NCBI RefSeq assembly: GCF_032854445.1
Contig: NC_088295.1
Location: 71,454,028-71,518,027 of the forward strand
DNA length: 64,000 bases
Direction of reading: 5' to 3'
Source: Liolophura sinensis
Lineage: Eukaryota; Mollusca; Polyplacophora; Chitonida; Chitonidae
Shown: positions 53,766-64,000 of the stretch, piece by piece
Position numbering within the stretch: position 1 is the first letter of the stretch
How the letters are laid out: every line of letters starts with the position of its first letter
Made by a program: the position numbers and the translations under genes
Notes under the pieces: model-generated
Told to the model about the DNA's origin: nothing
What the model saw: the letters and a program-made list of their open reading frames with translations, nothing else
Databases searched by the model: none

Positions 53766-55338
53766 TTCATTGGAGCTAACATAATATAAGTAGATTACGA
53801 CCATCGGAGCTGAACAATTTTCCATGTTAATAGCAGCAAATAGGCTTAGTGATGTGCATGCATATATTCAGTCTATATAACCAGGAGCAAGTCTTTGCAA
53901 GTTAATTTTTCGTCTCTTTTCTCGTATATCACGTGGTTTTATGGCACTATAGTCTTAACAATCTCAATTACAAAAAGAGGTTACCGGAAACCTAATTTAC
54001 AATTTCCATATGTGATTGCAGGCAGACCTAATTAATGAACATTTTACAAAGGTATGCAGACCTAAAACATATACCACGCATAAATATGCATGCTATACAA
54101 ATACATGTATGGTCAATAATTAGCTTCACATAAACATGTATACGGATTAACTAACACTAATAAAGAATAATGATACTTAATTGTCAGAATACATCTTCCA
54201 CGTAACATCGATTCTTTACAACTTAATAAATATTGAGTTTTTCATGATCTTTAATATGTAGATTTAGTTTCCATTACCCATAGCTTAAGTCCATTTTAAG
54301 AGTTCATGTACATTCTTTTAACCTGCATGTATAATTTTCTTTGTGTACAAATCCAGCTGGCAATTTTTATTTGTTTATTTATGTGATTGTTATGGCAATT
54401 TTTAAGAAGCCTGTGCCTCCATGTACATTTACAAGCAGACCCATGAGTCTCCTAGACACCACAGTACAGGTCACATTTGTACAAGCCAGTGATTGGCATG
54501 TTAGCAAATCCACTGCAGTGATGTCAGAATGAGGTTAGTCATCCAATGCTGCGCATGATGTAACAGTATGTCAGTGATTCAGTCTGTGATGGGGTATGGT
54601 GTATGTAGAAGGAAGAGATGGGAACCTCTGTGATAATAATCAACAGCCTGTGTTGTGACGAGCCCCTCACCCTGACTCAGTTTTCACCTACAAGTAACCC
54701 CCTCCCTGCTGTCTGACAGCTAATTTACCAGTCAATTGATCAGCTAAGTAAGACCAGGAACACACAAATCACTGGGCCCCCAGACATATGGTAATGGCAC
54801 TATATGCACAGACCAGGTTTTGAGCCCACTAGAATAGGATTTATATATATCCAGTCAGCATTTTCCACAAACTACTTAATTGTTCTAAGCCACAGCATAT
54901 CAATCACAGTATTAAAGCATTTACCAAGAAATAAAACTAAATCTTTATGCAGTGAAAATCAATTTTTGCAGCTGTTAGTGTTACCAGAAAACCACCAAGC
55001 CTAAATACTATACCTCGCATAAAGTAATCTATCTAAACGAAGGTAAGCAATTATAACTTCTTTGGTAATGTACATGTGTTGGTCTACAAATGCTGTTCCC
55101 TGCAATGTCACCTGCATGCATGATGGTTTTTTAGCTTCAGTATATAAGTATATATAATTTTCAACAGCTTCAAGTAAGGTATTATTGTTTGCAGATCTGC
55201 ATATGAACCCCACATTATTCCGATGCAACTTCATCTGCAGGATTCAATAACCAAGAGGTTACATCAATAACTCATCTTGTGTGTTACAGCAAAGGCAGAG
55301 TCAACATCCTCAGCTTCTTAAACTTTACAACATATGTC

Positions 55339-55342
<4 letters not shown>

Positions 55343-55393
<51 letters not shown>
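55343..55393. repeat. (TA)n microsatellite
   Basis: About 25 uninterrupted TA dinucleotides. Confidence 0.95.
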
Positions 55394-55396
<3 letters not shown>

Positions 55397-56319
55397 CAAT
55401 AGGTTTACCTTTTGTTTGCTTACAGGTGTATTTAGTTACAAGGATTAGTCTTAACGGAGACCAATCCTGCCCAATACAGAATCCAGACATAGAGAAATAA
55501 CTCAGACACATAACCTTACAACGTGATTAAATATCCTATACAATACCTCATACAAATAAACATAAAAAAATCAGACTTGTCTCATCTAAGGGTCAACCAT
55601 TTTGCAACTATTTCAATTTGGCTGAAATTGAATAAGAAATATCAAAATAATTGCTATATGCCAATGAAAGAATTTTGTTTAGGTTAACCCTCTCACTTCT
55701 GTATTATTTTTTTGCCCATTTTGAAAGGCAGTCACATTAGGCTTCCTTCAAAGTGGAGTTGTGTATTTGACAGACAAAATAGTAGAGATGTAAAATAAGA
55801 TCTTTGCTTCAATACATTTCTTGCCCTACTTTTACTTACTTTTTTGATGGATACATACATACAAAGGTATATATGGACATTTGTATTTATTTGTGTGGCT
55901 GCCATCGTCATTATTATTTTCGGTGATTATATATAATATGTAGAGGTGACAATGGACATTTGTATATATATTTCTGTGGCTGCGATGATAATTCATGCTC
56001 CCCACCCCAAAGCCTCATATTAAACAAAATGAGAAGAGACTTATCATCAACAATCGTGAAGCACTTTTCCTCCGAGTTTATACTCAATACAATACTGCTG
56101 GTATCCTTTTATAGATTTCAAACAAATGTATTTGTTGAGGCGTATACTGTGATCACCTGAACACTTGTTTCTTGTTATAGTGTCTGTAAATATATTATAC
56201 TTCAAGTGGATTATGTTGTGCCTATCCTTGGATTTTGTTCAATTTACAGCATATGAAAGTAACATTTTTGTTCATAATTTAATTATATTAAATACAATCT
56301 ATTCCTTTCCTTTTCTTTC

Positions 56320-56520
56320 TTGGTCCCATGTAAGAGGCGAATATATGGCCGATGTTGTTCCAACATGGGTCCCATGTATTAACTTTGATGAGGCCCATAC
56401 TGGCCCCAGATGCAAAATAACTTAGGGCTGATATGAGTTGCCCGTAAAGGCCCCATATATTCTGACACATGGGTCCCATATCGGACCCATAACTCCTTGA
56501 GGTCTGGGCAGCTTGCGTGG
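56320..56520. repeat. Degenerate GGGTCCCAT-rich internal repeat
   Basis: Repeated ACATGGGTCCCAT, GAGGCCCATACTGG and AAGGCCCCATATAT motifs, partly palindromic. Possibly a fragment of a dispersed repeat; the frames through it show no known domain. Confidence 0.5.
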
Positions 56521-56844
56521 ATCCACCTTTGATAAAATCCATGGAACATCCAAGGTTTTCAAACAGGCTACTAACATGCCTGAATTCACCTTTGGCCCGT
56601 GTGCAACAGAACATCCAAAGTTCACAAACTGGCACTTAACATGCATGAATTTATATTAGGCCTGTGTTTAACAGAATATCAAACGTTTACAAACTGGCAC
56701 CTAGCATGCATTCATCCACCGTAGGCCTAAAGTTACCTACAAGTTCCAAAGTTTACAAATTGGCATCTTGCATTCATGGATTCATTTGAGAATATATGTT
56801 AAGGGCTCTGGTGACTGGGTCTGTTTGGAATCAGCTTTTTTTGT

Positions 56845-56864
56845 GGGGGGGGGGGGGGGGGGGG
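56845..56864. repeat. Poly-G run
   Basis: About 18 consecutive G. Similar C-runs lie at 8720-8735, 25616-25626 and 58566-58580. Potential G-quadruplex or assembly-error site. Confidence 0.85.
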
Positions 56865-58315
56865 AGGGCAATAATGGTTTCAGCAAGTAGCTTCCTAGCC
56901 TTAACCAATGAGGTTGCTGGCTCATGAAGTCAGGCTGCTTTTAGTCATAAAATTCATAAGGCACATACCAAATTCTTATACTGATTCTTAAATTTTATTG
57001 TTGTCATAAGTGAAATAAAAATGAGAATTGCAGTATACACATGTGCAAATCAAGTAAGTAAATAAATAAAACATGTTGATTCCTTACATATTAATTGGTT
57101 GTCAAACAGAATTTCTATCGTTACGATTTCGTTACTGCTAAAACACATGTATTGCACTTAAAAAAGGTACATGTAAATCGTAACATATTGCTTGCGCTGT
57201 AAAGTTGATCTTTCTAACATTTTTGTTTTCGATTCCTCTGCATAAAACCACAATGATTTGTATTGTAGTGGCTGAAAGGGTGCATACTGACATTCCTTAG
57301 ACCTTTGCACAAACATTTTCCAAATCAGTATACGGCATCAGTGCAGAAGCAAAGAGACTAATACTTTAATATGTACATATGCCTATATGTGTACACCTAT
57401 AGTATAGAATAGGGGTGCCAAGTCATCCACAGCCTGTTATTATACTTATCTTTCTCTTTGACATGTGTTGGCCCAGGTTTACCACATTTTATGGATGTCT
57501 CTCACATCCGCAACAGTCCCTTATGGACACTCAAATGAAGTCTCTAAATGCATGCATACACATACCTGTTGACAAATAAATGCACAGATGGTACATGTAG
57601 CCTGCTTGTAGCCATCCCTATATAATAGACTGGTACAAAATATAACCATCCACAACAGTTATGGTCATAGAAGTAACAGTGATATATCGTCTGTATAAAA
57701 ATAGAAGACTTCAGTTAACAAGTGCTTGGGGGACTAAACACTAAACACAAGAAATGCTCGTAAAATATAAACCAAGGTCGACAAAGGTGTTTGCTTGTAC
57801 AACCATGTCAATTTCTGGGGCATTTCCTACAAGGTCAGCTGCTTAACACTATGTCTTTGATGTTCCACCCTCTCAGCCAAAAGGGAATAGGTTTCTAATT
57901 GGATTATGGCAGCATTATTGCCAGAGCAGTTCATGCAGGTTTGAGCACTGTTTATGACACATACATGTAGGTCTATACAGAGACTTGAAGCACCAGCTCC
58001 TTGTAGTCATAAACAAAGTGGCATTCCTTTTCTTGGTTGTTACGCCAAAAACAAGGTAGCTTAACTTAGTATCATGAATATGTCACGTGTATGCCTTTTT
58101 CGTAACCTAGGTCTATTGTTTCTCCAGATGCGAAGCTTTTTCACTCCCATCATTTAAGTATCGTGCATGGATAATATACATGTATGGTCCTTTTACCAGA
58201 GTAGCTTATAAACTGATAGCTCATGATTAACCATATTGCTATTAACTGGGCCATTTTCCGATGATGTCCGCTTGTTCATTTCAATAATGGGTTGATCTCA
58301 ACGCAAACATATTTA

Positions 58316-58568
58316 TTTGATTCGTGTTTTACGCCGTACTCAAGAATATTCAATTATACGACGGCAGTCAGCATTATGGTGAGTGGAAACCAGGCAGAGC
58401 CCGGGGAAAACCCACGACCATCCGCAGGTTGCTGTCAGACCTTCCCACATACGGCCGGAGAGGAAGCCAGCATGAGCTGAACTTGAACTAACAGCGACCG
58501 CATTGGTGAGAGACTCCTGGGTCAATACGCTGCGCTAGCGCGCTAACCAACTGAGCCACGGAGGTCCC
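58316..58568 (-). mobile_element. Full-length tRNA-derived SINE with 12-bp target-site duplication
   Basis: Same family as 50812-51078. Minus-strand head GGACCTCCGTGGCTCAGTTG, tail CGTAAAACACGAATCAAATA. The 12-bp repeat CAAACATATTTA flanks it at 58304-58315 and 58587-58598. The right side also has a C-run between head and duplication. Confidence 0.9.
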
Positions 58569-59002
58569 CCCCCCCCCCCGCCCCCACAAACATATTTACA
58601 TTGCCTTCTCAAGGTATGCCATGTTCAAGACACTAGAAATGAAACCACCTGCTCTCAGATTTAACCTATAAAGAAAGGCTTTAATACCATTCAGTTAAAT
58701 GTTAAATCAATAGTTAAACCAATCAAATAAATAAATCTGTCTGTATTTTGCAAGTCATTTAATAAATTCCTACATGTAGACTATTCTTTTACACACTTAA
58801 CATGTATTTACCACACCAGAGGACATATTCAAAAAAAAAAAACACGATTGTAGGACTAGCCTTGAACTGGGGACCATGGGTTTTATCATAATTCAGGTAA
58901 AATGTAAGACTTTGAAGTCATCAACAATGATGCTTTCCTAGCTTGGTGCATAAGACTTGAGGCAAGTTGATCAGGTGTAAGTATGCACTGTGACATGTTG
59001 AA

Positions 59003-59160
59003 CATGTTGAAGTGTCATGTCTGGTGTCTTTGGCATGTTGTTCCAGTGTGCCCGATCTATCAGCAATATGACACAAGCCTGATGCCAGACGACGCCGTCA
59101 AGATGCAATCAAACTAATGTGGAAAGCGATCTTAAACCCCAAGCAAACAACTGACAAGCT
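59003..59160 (+). mobile_element. SINE-like element, second family (fragment)
   Basis: AGTGTCATGTCTGGTGTCTT as at 7995, ending AAAGCGATCTTAAACCCCAA GCAAAC. Confidence 0.45.
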
Positions 59161-59220
59161 ACAGTACCATTTCTTCCTTTAACTATGAATTTAGTCAGAA
59201 TTCATGCAATAATCTCCTCC

Positions 59221-59550
59221 TAATACTGAATGCAAACAGTCTCTCTACAAAAACATAAAAATTCTAATACTGAATGCAAACAGTCTCTCTACAAAAACAT
59301 AAAAATTCTAATACTGAATGCAAACAGTCTCTCTACAAAAACATAAAAATTCTAATACTGAATGCAAACAGTCTCTCTACAAAAACATAAAAATTCTAAT
59401 ACTGAATGCAAACAGTCTCTCTACAAAAACATAAAAATTCTAATACTGAATGCAAACAGTCTCTCTACAAAAACATAAAAATTCTAATACTGAATGCAAA
59501 CAGTCTCTCTACAAAAACATAAAAATTCTAATACTGAATGCAAACAGGCT
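59221..59550. repeat. 44-bp tandem repeat, ~7.5 nearly identical copies
   Basis: TAATACTGAATGCAAACAGT starts at 59221, 59265, 59309, 59353, 59397, 59441, 59485 and 59529. The copies I read are identical until the last one, where CAGGCTCTCTGTAGAAACC diverges. Confidence 0.95.
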
Positions 59551-59639
59551 CTCTGTAGAAACCTTATTTATACTTCAATCTTCTCCTCATAATCACCACT
59601 AATTCACTATATGGTCCCATCAACACCCAAGCACTAAAA

Positions 59640-61060
59640 AACACCAGGGCTATCTTCTGTATTTAATAGATGGGTTGGTCGACTAATTGTTGCGTCTATG
59701 CGATCTTGCCAGCTAAGTAGGGGGATGACCCGCTGATAACACACGGGCTCGCCAGCGCAGCGAGCTATAGGCTATCCACTGATCCTAACTTATCCGGCCC
59801 CGTAGGACTTTAATGACATTGGGCTATCTGGCCAGGATAGGAGCTCCGTAGGAAATGAATCTGTGACCAGAAAAGACCTTGCAGAAAAGCTGAGTTTGAC
59901 TGAAATGGGATGATAGTGCGTACTAAATTAGGCTCCAGGAGAAATCACCATTGATCTTGTTTCAGGGTTTAAGCACCTGTGTGGAAAAGACTCCCGAGAT
60001 AAAAGCTAGTTAAGTGATGAATACTCTTCCTTATTGGCTATCATTAGGCTGACCAGCCAGTGTAAAACTAGAAGCTGTGACTTGTAGCAGACCAACAGTC
60101 CATCGAAATACATGGTGAGCCATACATGACCAGAAAATGTTCAAATTCAAGATCATGATCTAAGATCAAGCTTGTTTAAGTAAATATGGGTATATGTCAT
60201 ATAGTATATAAGTACTCTTGTTACAGTTATAGTCGACCTCTTAAATGGCCTCCATGCTTAGTCATGTTATGCCTAAGGCACTAAAAATTGCTTGGATAGT
60301 TTTCATCACCAGAATCGGCAAAAAGGAGACACACTGGCTGGCCCAGTGTTAGTGCTATTGGGTTGGGTGTCATGTATGAGGTCTTTGGAATGGCTTTCCA
60401 GTAAGTCAGCACACTGTGCATATATAATAGTACTGAGACCGGTATGACTGAAATATTATGTCAAAAGCAATATTAAACCCTAAGCAAATAACAAGTAGAA
60501 ACATCACACAGTGAAAACACAATGAAAGAACAAAGTGTAAAGCACTCTTAATAACGCATGTAATTTTCAGATAACCAAGTGATCTAGATGAAAATCTGGT
60601 TTAAAAACATTAATAAAGCTAACATCCAACAAAACTGGCCTAGATTGTTTTTACAGGCGAGATCAATAAATAATCGTTATTTATGTCCAAGGTAAAAATA
60701 TTAAATGGATGAGAATTAACAATGGTTAATCACTGCACGCATGCTCTCCTGTGATACTGACTTACCATCACACTTCATAGAAACACAGATGAGATAAATT
60801 CTGCTCAGTATGCTAAATAAACACTGGGGCATGCACAAACTGCTTATATGTATACACCATATGTACATTCCTTGTACGTGTATCTGATGGGCAAAATGAC
60901 CAGGTCAGTATGACATGATACATATGTACGGATGCCTGCCTGTCAAACCCAAACTGGATTACCACTGTTGGATTGCCATGAAATATTAATTGCTCCAGAA
61001 ATGCATTAGTGATGGCTGAATTAATTTCAAACAATTCTAAAGTTCTTCAGCTCGGGGTGA
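59640..61060. other. No recognised gene
   Basis: Includes a GC-richer block at 59.69-59.92 kb whose plus frame is briefly open after CCGTAG (see rejected list) and a SINE-like fragment at 60.4 kb. Confidence 0.35.
60365..60495 (+). mobile_element. SINE-like element, second family (fragment)
   Basis: GGGTGTCATGTATGAGGTCT and GCAATATTAAACCCTAAGCA resemble 7825-8115 and 59003-59160. Confidence 0.4.
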
Positions 61061-61070
61061 ATCAAGAGAA

Positions 61071-61205
61071 CTAATGGGGGCAGTGATACTTAGAATCAGC
61101 AGGGGCCATCTCAAAGCCCTCCAGGGCTTCCCTGTAGTAACTATTTGCCCCACTGTCTGCATCATATGAACCGGCCACAACAGGTGTCAAGGAAAAAGAA
61201 TTCCC
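61071..61205 (-). CDS. Candidate terminal coding stretch, unidentified
   Basis: 44 open codons ending in TAG, including 'SYDADSGANSYYREALEG' and 'FEMAPADSKYHCPH'. More GC-rich than its surroundings, with a natural-looking residue mix. The upstream boundary is unclear: CAGTAG|GGG is an AG but lacks a pyrimidine tract. May belong to the same minus-strand gene as 63330-63541, though the phases do not join directly. Confidence 0.3.
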   Translation of the reverse strand, partial: GNSFSLTPVVAGSYDADSGANSYYREALEGFEMAPADSKYHCPH

Positions 61206-61719
61206 CTACTGTCCCCACCCCGCCCCACTCTACCCTCCAGACTTTAATTATGAGCTTTATAACTTAAAAAGTTACCTTTGAAAACCACTTAAGGTCTTCC
61301 TAAGGTACATTGGTCGGTATCTTACCTATACCTCAACGTGGATTGAAATCACATAAACTTCATAATGGACGCAGCATCGGCTAAGTTAATAGCCTATAAT
61401 CCTAATGGGCACATGCTATGCATACACCGACAAGTAAATTGTCCGATGGAATCACCAGAATTTGAATCTGATAAATTTTACATGAATGTATGTTCTAGCT
61501 ATTTGAGCTCACATTGCAAGTAAACACCTCAGCTATTTTTCACTCAGGTATATGTAATAATTATAAATTCCACACTGTCAAACCTTTGGTGATCAAGCAC
61601 GCGTATGATAGCACCTGTATTTATTATAAACACTAATGCAGAAAGGATCTTCCTGAGAAATAAGTTTATCGGCAAAGTGAGTTTTAGATGCATCTGAATT
61701 CAAATCTCGATCAAAGAAA

Positions 61720-61761
61720 AAAAATAAAAACAAAACAAAACAAAAAAAAAAAAAAAATAAT
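61720..61761. repeat. A-rich low-complexity tract
   Basis: AAAAAATAAAAACAAAACAA followed by about 18 A. Could be an old retroposon tail. Confidence 0.7.
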
Positions 61762-63329
61762 AGAACTAAAGAGGATGCAGTTCTCGTCGGGCTCCATATC
61801 ATTTGTTGTCATAATTATCATTGCACACTATCAAACTACAGATAGCATAGCTACAGTACAGTGGAATCCCAGCCGAACAACCGAATCCTATCTTGGCTGC
61901 ACGGTCCGCGTATGGTCCCAAGGATCCAATCGGGATGCACACATCATGGTACCATCATGAACATATGATTTTACGCCATTAAAATAGTGGTAATCAAATG
62001 TTACGCAGAATTAAAATACATTACTCCGTATGTATGTAGGGATATCCTGTGTACTTGCCATCTAACTCAATGTTAAAGCAATAGTGAGGATCAGAATGGA
62101 CTCAGGTACCTCACACATTCTTGTGACACTTATTTAAGTGCGCCTTTAAAATGGAAACAAATCTACTGTTTCACTTGTGAAAAGACATATTCCTCAGGGA
62201 AGCAGACATGCCTATTGTGCTTGTCTAGTCCCATAACATCATGCTGACGTTGTTGTAAGTTTTCATAAACTGGCCTATTTTATCATAATGTACAGTGTGT
62301 GTGAACACTGGTAAATTAAAGAATTCCTCATACGGTGTAACATTTTAAGCGCTCTATCAGTTCAGTCCTACGCTTATGAACATAAAAGCTCATCAAATCA
62401 GATATTTAAGTTACATGTATTAGAAAATTCAGTTGCTTTGAAATTATGATGTATAACATTTTCAAGAGCATTATATAAAATACATACATACACGTTGCAA
62501 TAAAAACCAACTTGTATAGAAAAAGGGACCAAAACACGAGGTCTATATTACACACAACGTGTTTAATACCGACCTCAGAGAGGAAATCTGTGAAATTCCA
62601 TTGTCTGCACTGCTTTGTGGTAGCAATTAAAGCCCAATTTACTGGTGATCTAACACTAGTTTTGTTTGAGCACTTGCTTTCATTATCTTGTATGTACACT
62701 CAGGAAACTCTCTCACTTACTTGCCAAAGAAGGCTGGTTTATTCCCAGCTATCCATTTCCTACAGCCATTCAGCAAGTGAGATATTCTTGAGTATTGTTC
62801 GTGTTAACCCGAATAACACGAAAAATTAAATACATGTACTACTTAGCATCTGTTATAGATGCTTTGTATCAATTATCTATTGAATCCAGCCCAAAAAATA
62901 AAAATCGATAAAATATCTGGGTGACCAGAATTAATGTACATGGGACTGAGATAAATATGTGTACGTATCTAACGTTGAAGAAAATACATTTACAACCGGG
63001 ATACTAATTGTTATTTAAAACATGGACACTTATTATTATCACTGATAACATGGATAATACGTACAATTTAAGTATTACTGCTACGAACATGACACACAAC
63101 TGGACTGTGTGTGGGCTCTTCTCCTGTATAACTGAGATTACATCAGTCAAGTGGGTAGAGGTGCATAAATACCCATAGATACAAATACCTTGTATTTGAT
63201 AACATGCCTGTTAGAATACAAACATTTTCATCTGATCATCCATTTACCTGTTATACACTGGCAGTAAGCTGAAGCAAGCAAACATCTGGCAAGTAACAAA
63301 CAAAGGTGAGTTGACCTACCTGAAGTTAC

Positions 63330-63541
63330 CTGAAGATACAGGCCTGGAAAACTTCAGTTTCTACAGTCGTACTCTTGAAGACAAAACGTTCCTTAATTGT
63401 GTCAGAATGACAGGCCTTCTTGCCCGAGTGCTTCGATGTTGGCCGACAAGTATGTAGATCAAACTGCAGGTCCTTGAAGCGTGTCAGCGTGTTCCCTTTA
63501 ATACGGTGTTTCAAGCACGCTATACACTGATACAGGTACAT
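63330..63541 (-). CDS. Candidate internal exon of an unidentified gene
   Basis: The open frame includes 'CIACLKHRIKGNTLTRFKDL' and 'HSGKKACHSDTIKERF'. It ends at TCTTCAG|GTAACT, followed 10 nt later by a second donor-like TTCAG|GTAGGT; the second would place TAA in frame. GC content is higher than in the flanks. The 5' edge is uncertain (an AG at about 63529 or 63552). I do not recognise the family. Confidence 0.4.
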
Positions 63542-64000
63542 GTATATATGCCTGCATTAGAGAAAGCTGGTCAGATTCTGGACAACACTGTTCCACATGT
63601 AGAAGTGCCTGATCAGTAAATCTAAGATCAAGCCTGCCAGATCAAAGGCCAGTCAGTTCTTAGGACAACAGGCGTAATACCTGTGGGGCTGACAAGACAG
63701 TGGCAAGTACGTATAATGCCTCTGGCAAAAAGGCATGCTTCACTGCTCCCCAGTAAGCCTATACACACAGTCTGGATTCTATAGAGCCACACATCAGCTT
63801 CGTGACAGAAGTAATATTTCTACCCTGATACTTGTCTTTCTGTTGGTCTGCTTGTCTGTTCATCTGTCTGCATGTCTGACGTAAATGAGCTAGGTGATAA
63901 GCTCAAGGATAGGTCCACAGCCTGAATAGTTGCCCTGCCTAAACATGAATATTACGAATGTCTGACTGATTACAATGCATCTCACTATTCAGTCGACTGA

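Larger units (their letters stand above)
54000..58260. other. No recognised gene
   Basis: AT-rich intergenic DNA containing the (TA)n tract, the GGGTCCCAT-rich patch and the poly-G run listed separately. Confidence 0.4.

Noticed and set aside
59822-59925. Plus-strand stretch reading 'VTRKDLAEKLSLTE', reminiscent of a homeodomain helix 2
   Set aside because: The residues before it do not fit a homeodomain, the frame ends in a stop at once, and no donor follows. Likely chance.

Overview
The window is nuclear DNA of an animal, most likely a lophotrochozoan marine invertebrate and probably a mollusc. Genes are split by GT-AG introns and surrounded by AT-rich DNA full of minisatellites, tRNA-derived SINEs, a decayed Ty3/gypsy retrotransposon and a pogo/Tigger-type DNA transposon. 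The phylum is inferred from the SINE type (box A/B head, central domain, AATAAATAAAT tail) and from the gene content; no species can be named.

Main gene: a THSD7A/THSD7B-type protein (many thrombospondin type-1 repeats, cell surface) lies on the minus strand from 38405 down to at least 10238. I resolve 20 internal exons (about 1,424 codons). Their reading phases agree at every one of the 19 junctions, and module order follows vertebrate THSD7A from its first TSP1 module to the last one before the EGF-like/transmembrane tail. The signal-peptide exon and the EGF/TM/cytoplasmic exons were not recognised.

Most striking signal: several introns of this gene carry tandem arrays that appear to have grown out of exon edges, so splice sites are copied many times. 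(1) At 11851-12360 a 45-bp unit holding the end of a TSP1 exon plus its 5' splice site (CAG|GTAAGA) occurs 12 times. The unit is exactly 15 codons and stays open through the first eight donors, so choice of donor would add 0 to 7 copies of a 15-residue cysteine-containing repeat. (2) At 30732-32985 a 67-68 bp unit carries the 3' splice site of exon 6 about 33 times. (3) At 18255-19340 a ~140-bp unit carries the 5' splice site of exon 17. (4) A 125-bp array at 33040-34040 resembles the exon-6 edge too.

Layout: 1-786, 57-bp minisatellite with 114-bp higher-order period; 0.8-10.2 kb, mostly intergenic/intronic DNA with SINE pieces and a candidate terminal exon at 2277-2116 with a polyA signal; 10.2-38.4 kb, the THSD7-like gene, with a gypsy remnant at 13.3-16.2 kb; 38.4-42 kb, no recognised gene; 42066-45471, a pogo/Tigger-like element with inverted repeats, subterminal motifs and an apparently intact three-exon transposase (653 aa) that has a 123-nt in-frame intron; 49.0-50.5 kb (+), a GT31 beta-1,3-galactosyltransferase with a frame break between anchor and catalytic domain; 50.8-64 kb, SINEs, microsatellites, a near-perfect 44-bp array and two unidentified coding-like stretches (61.1 and 63.4 kb, minus).
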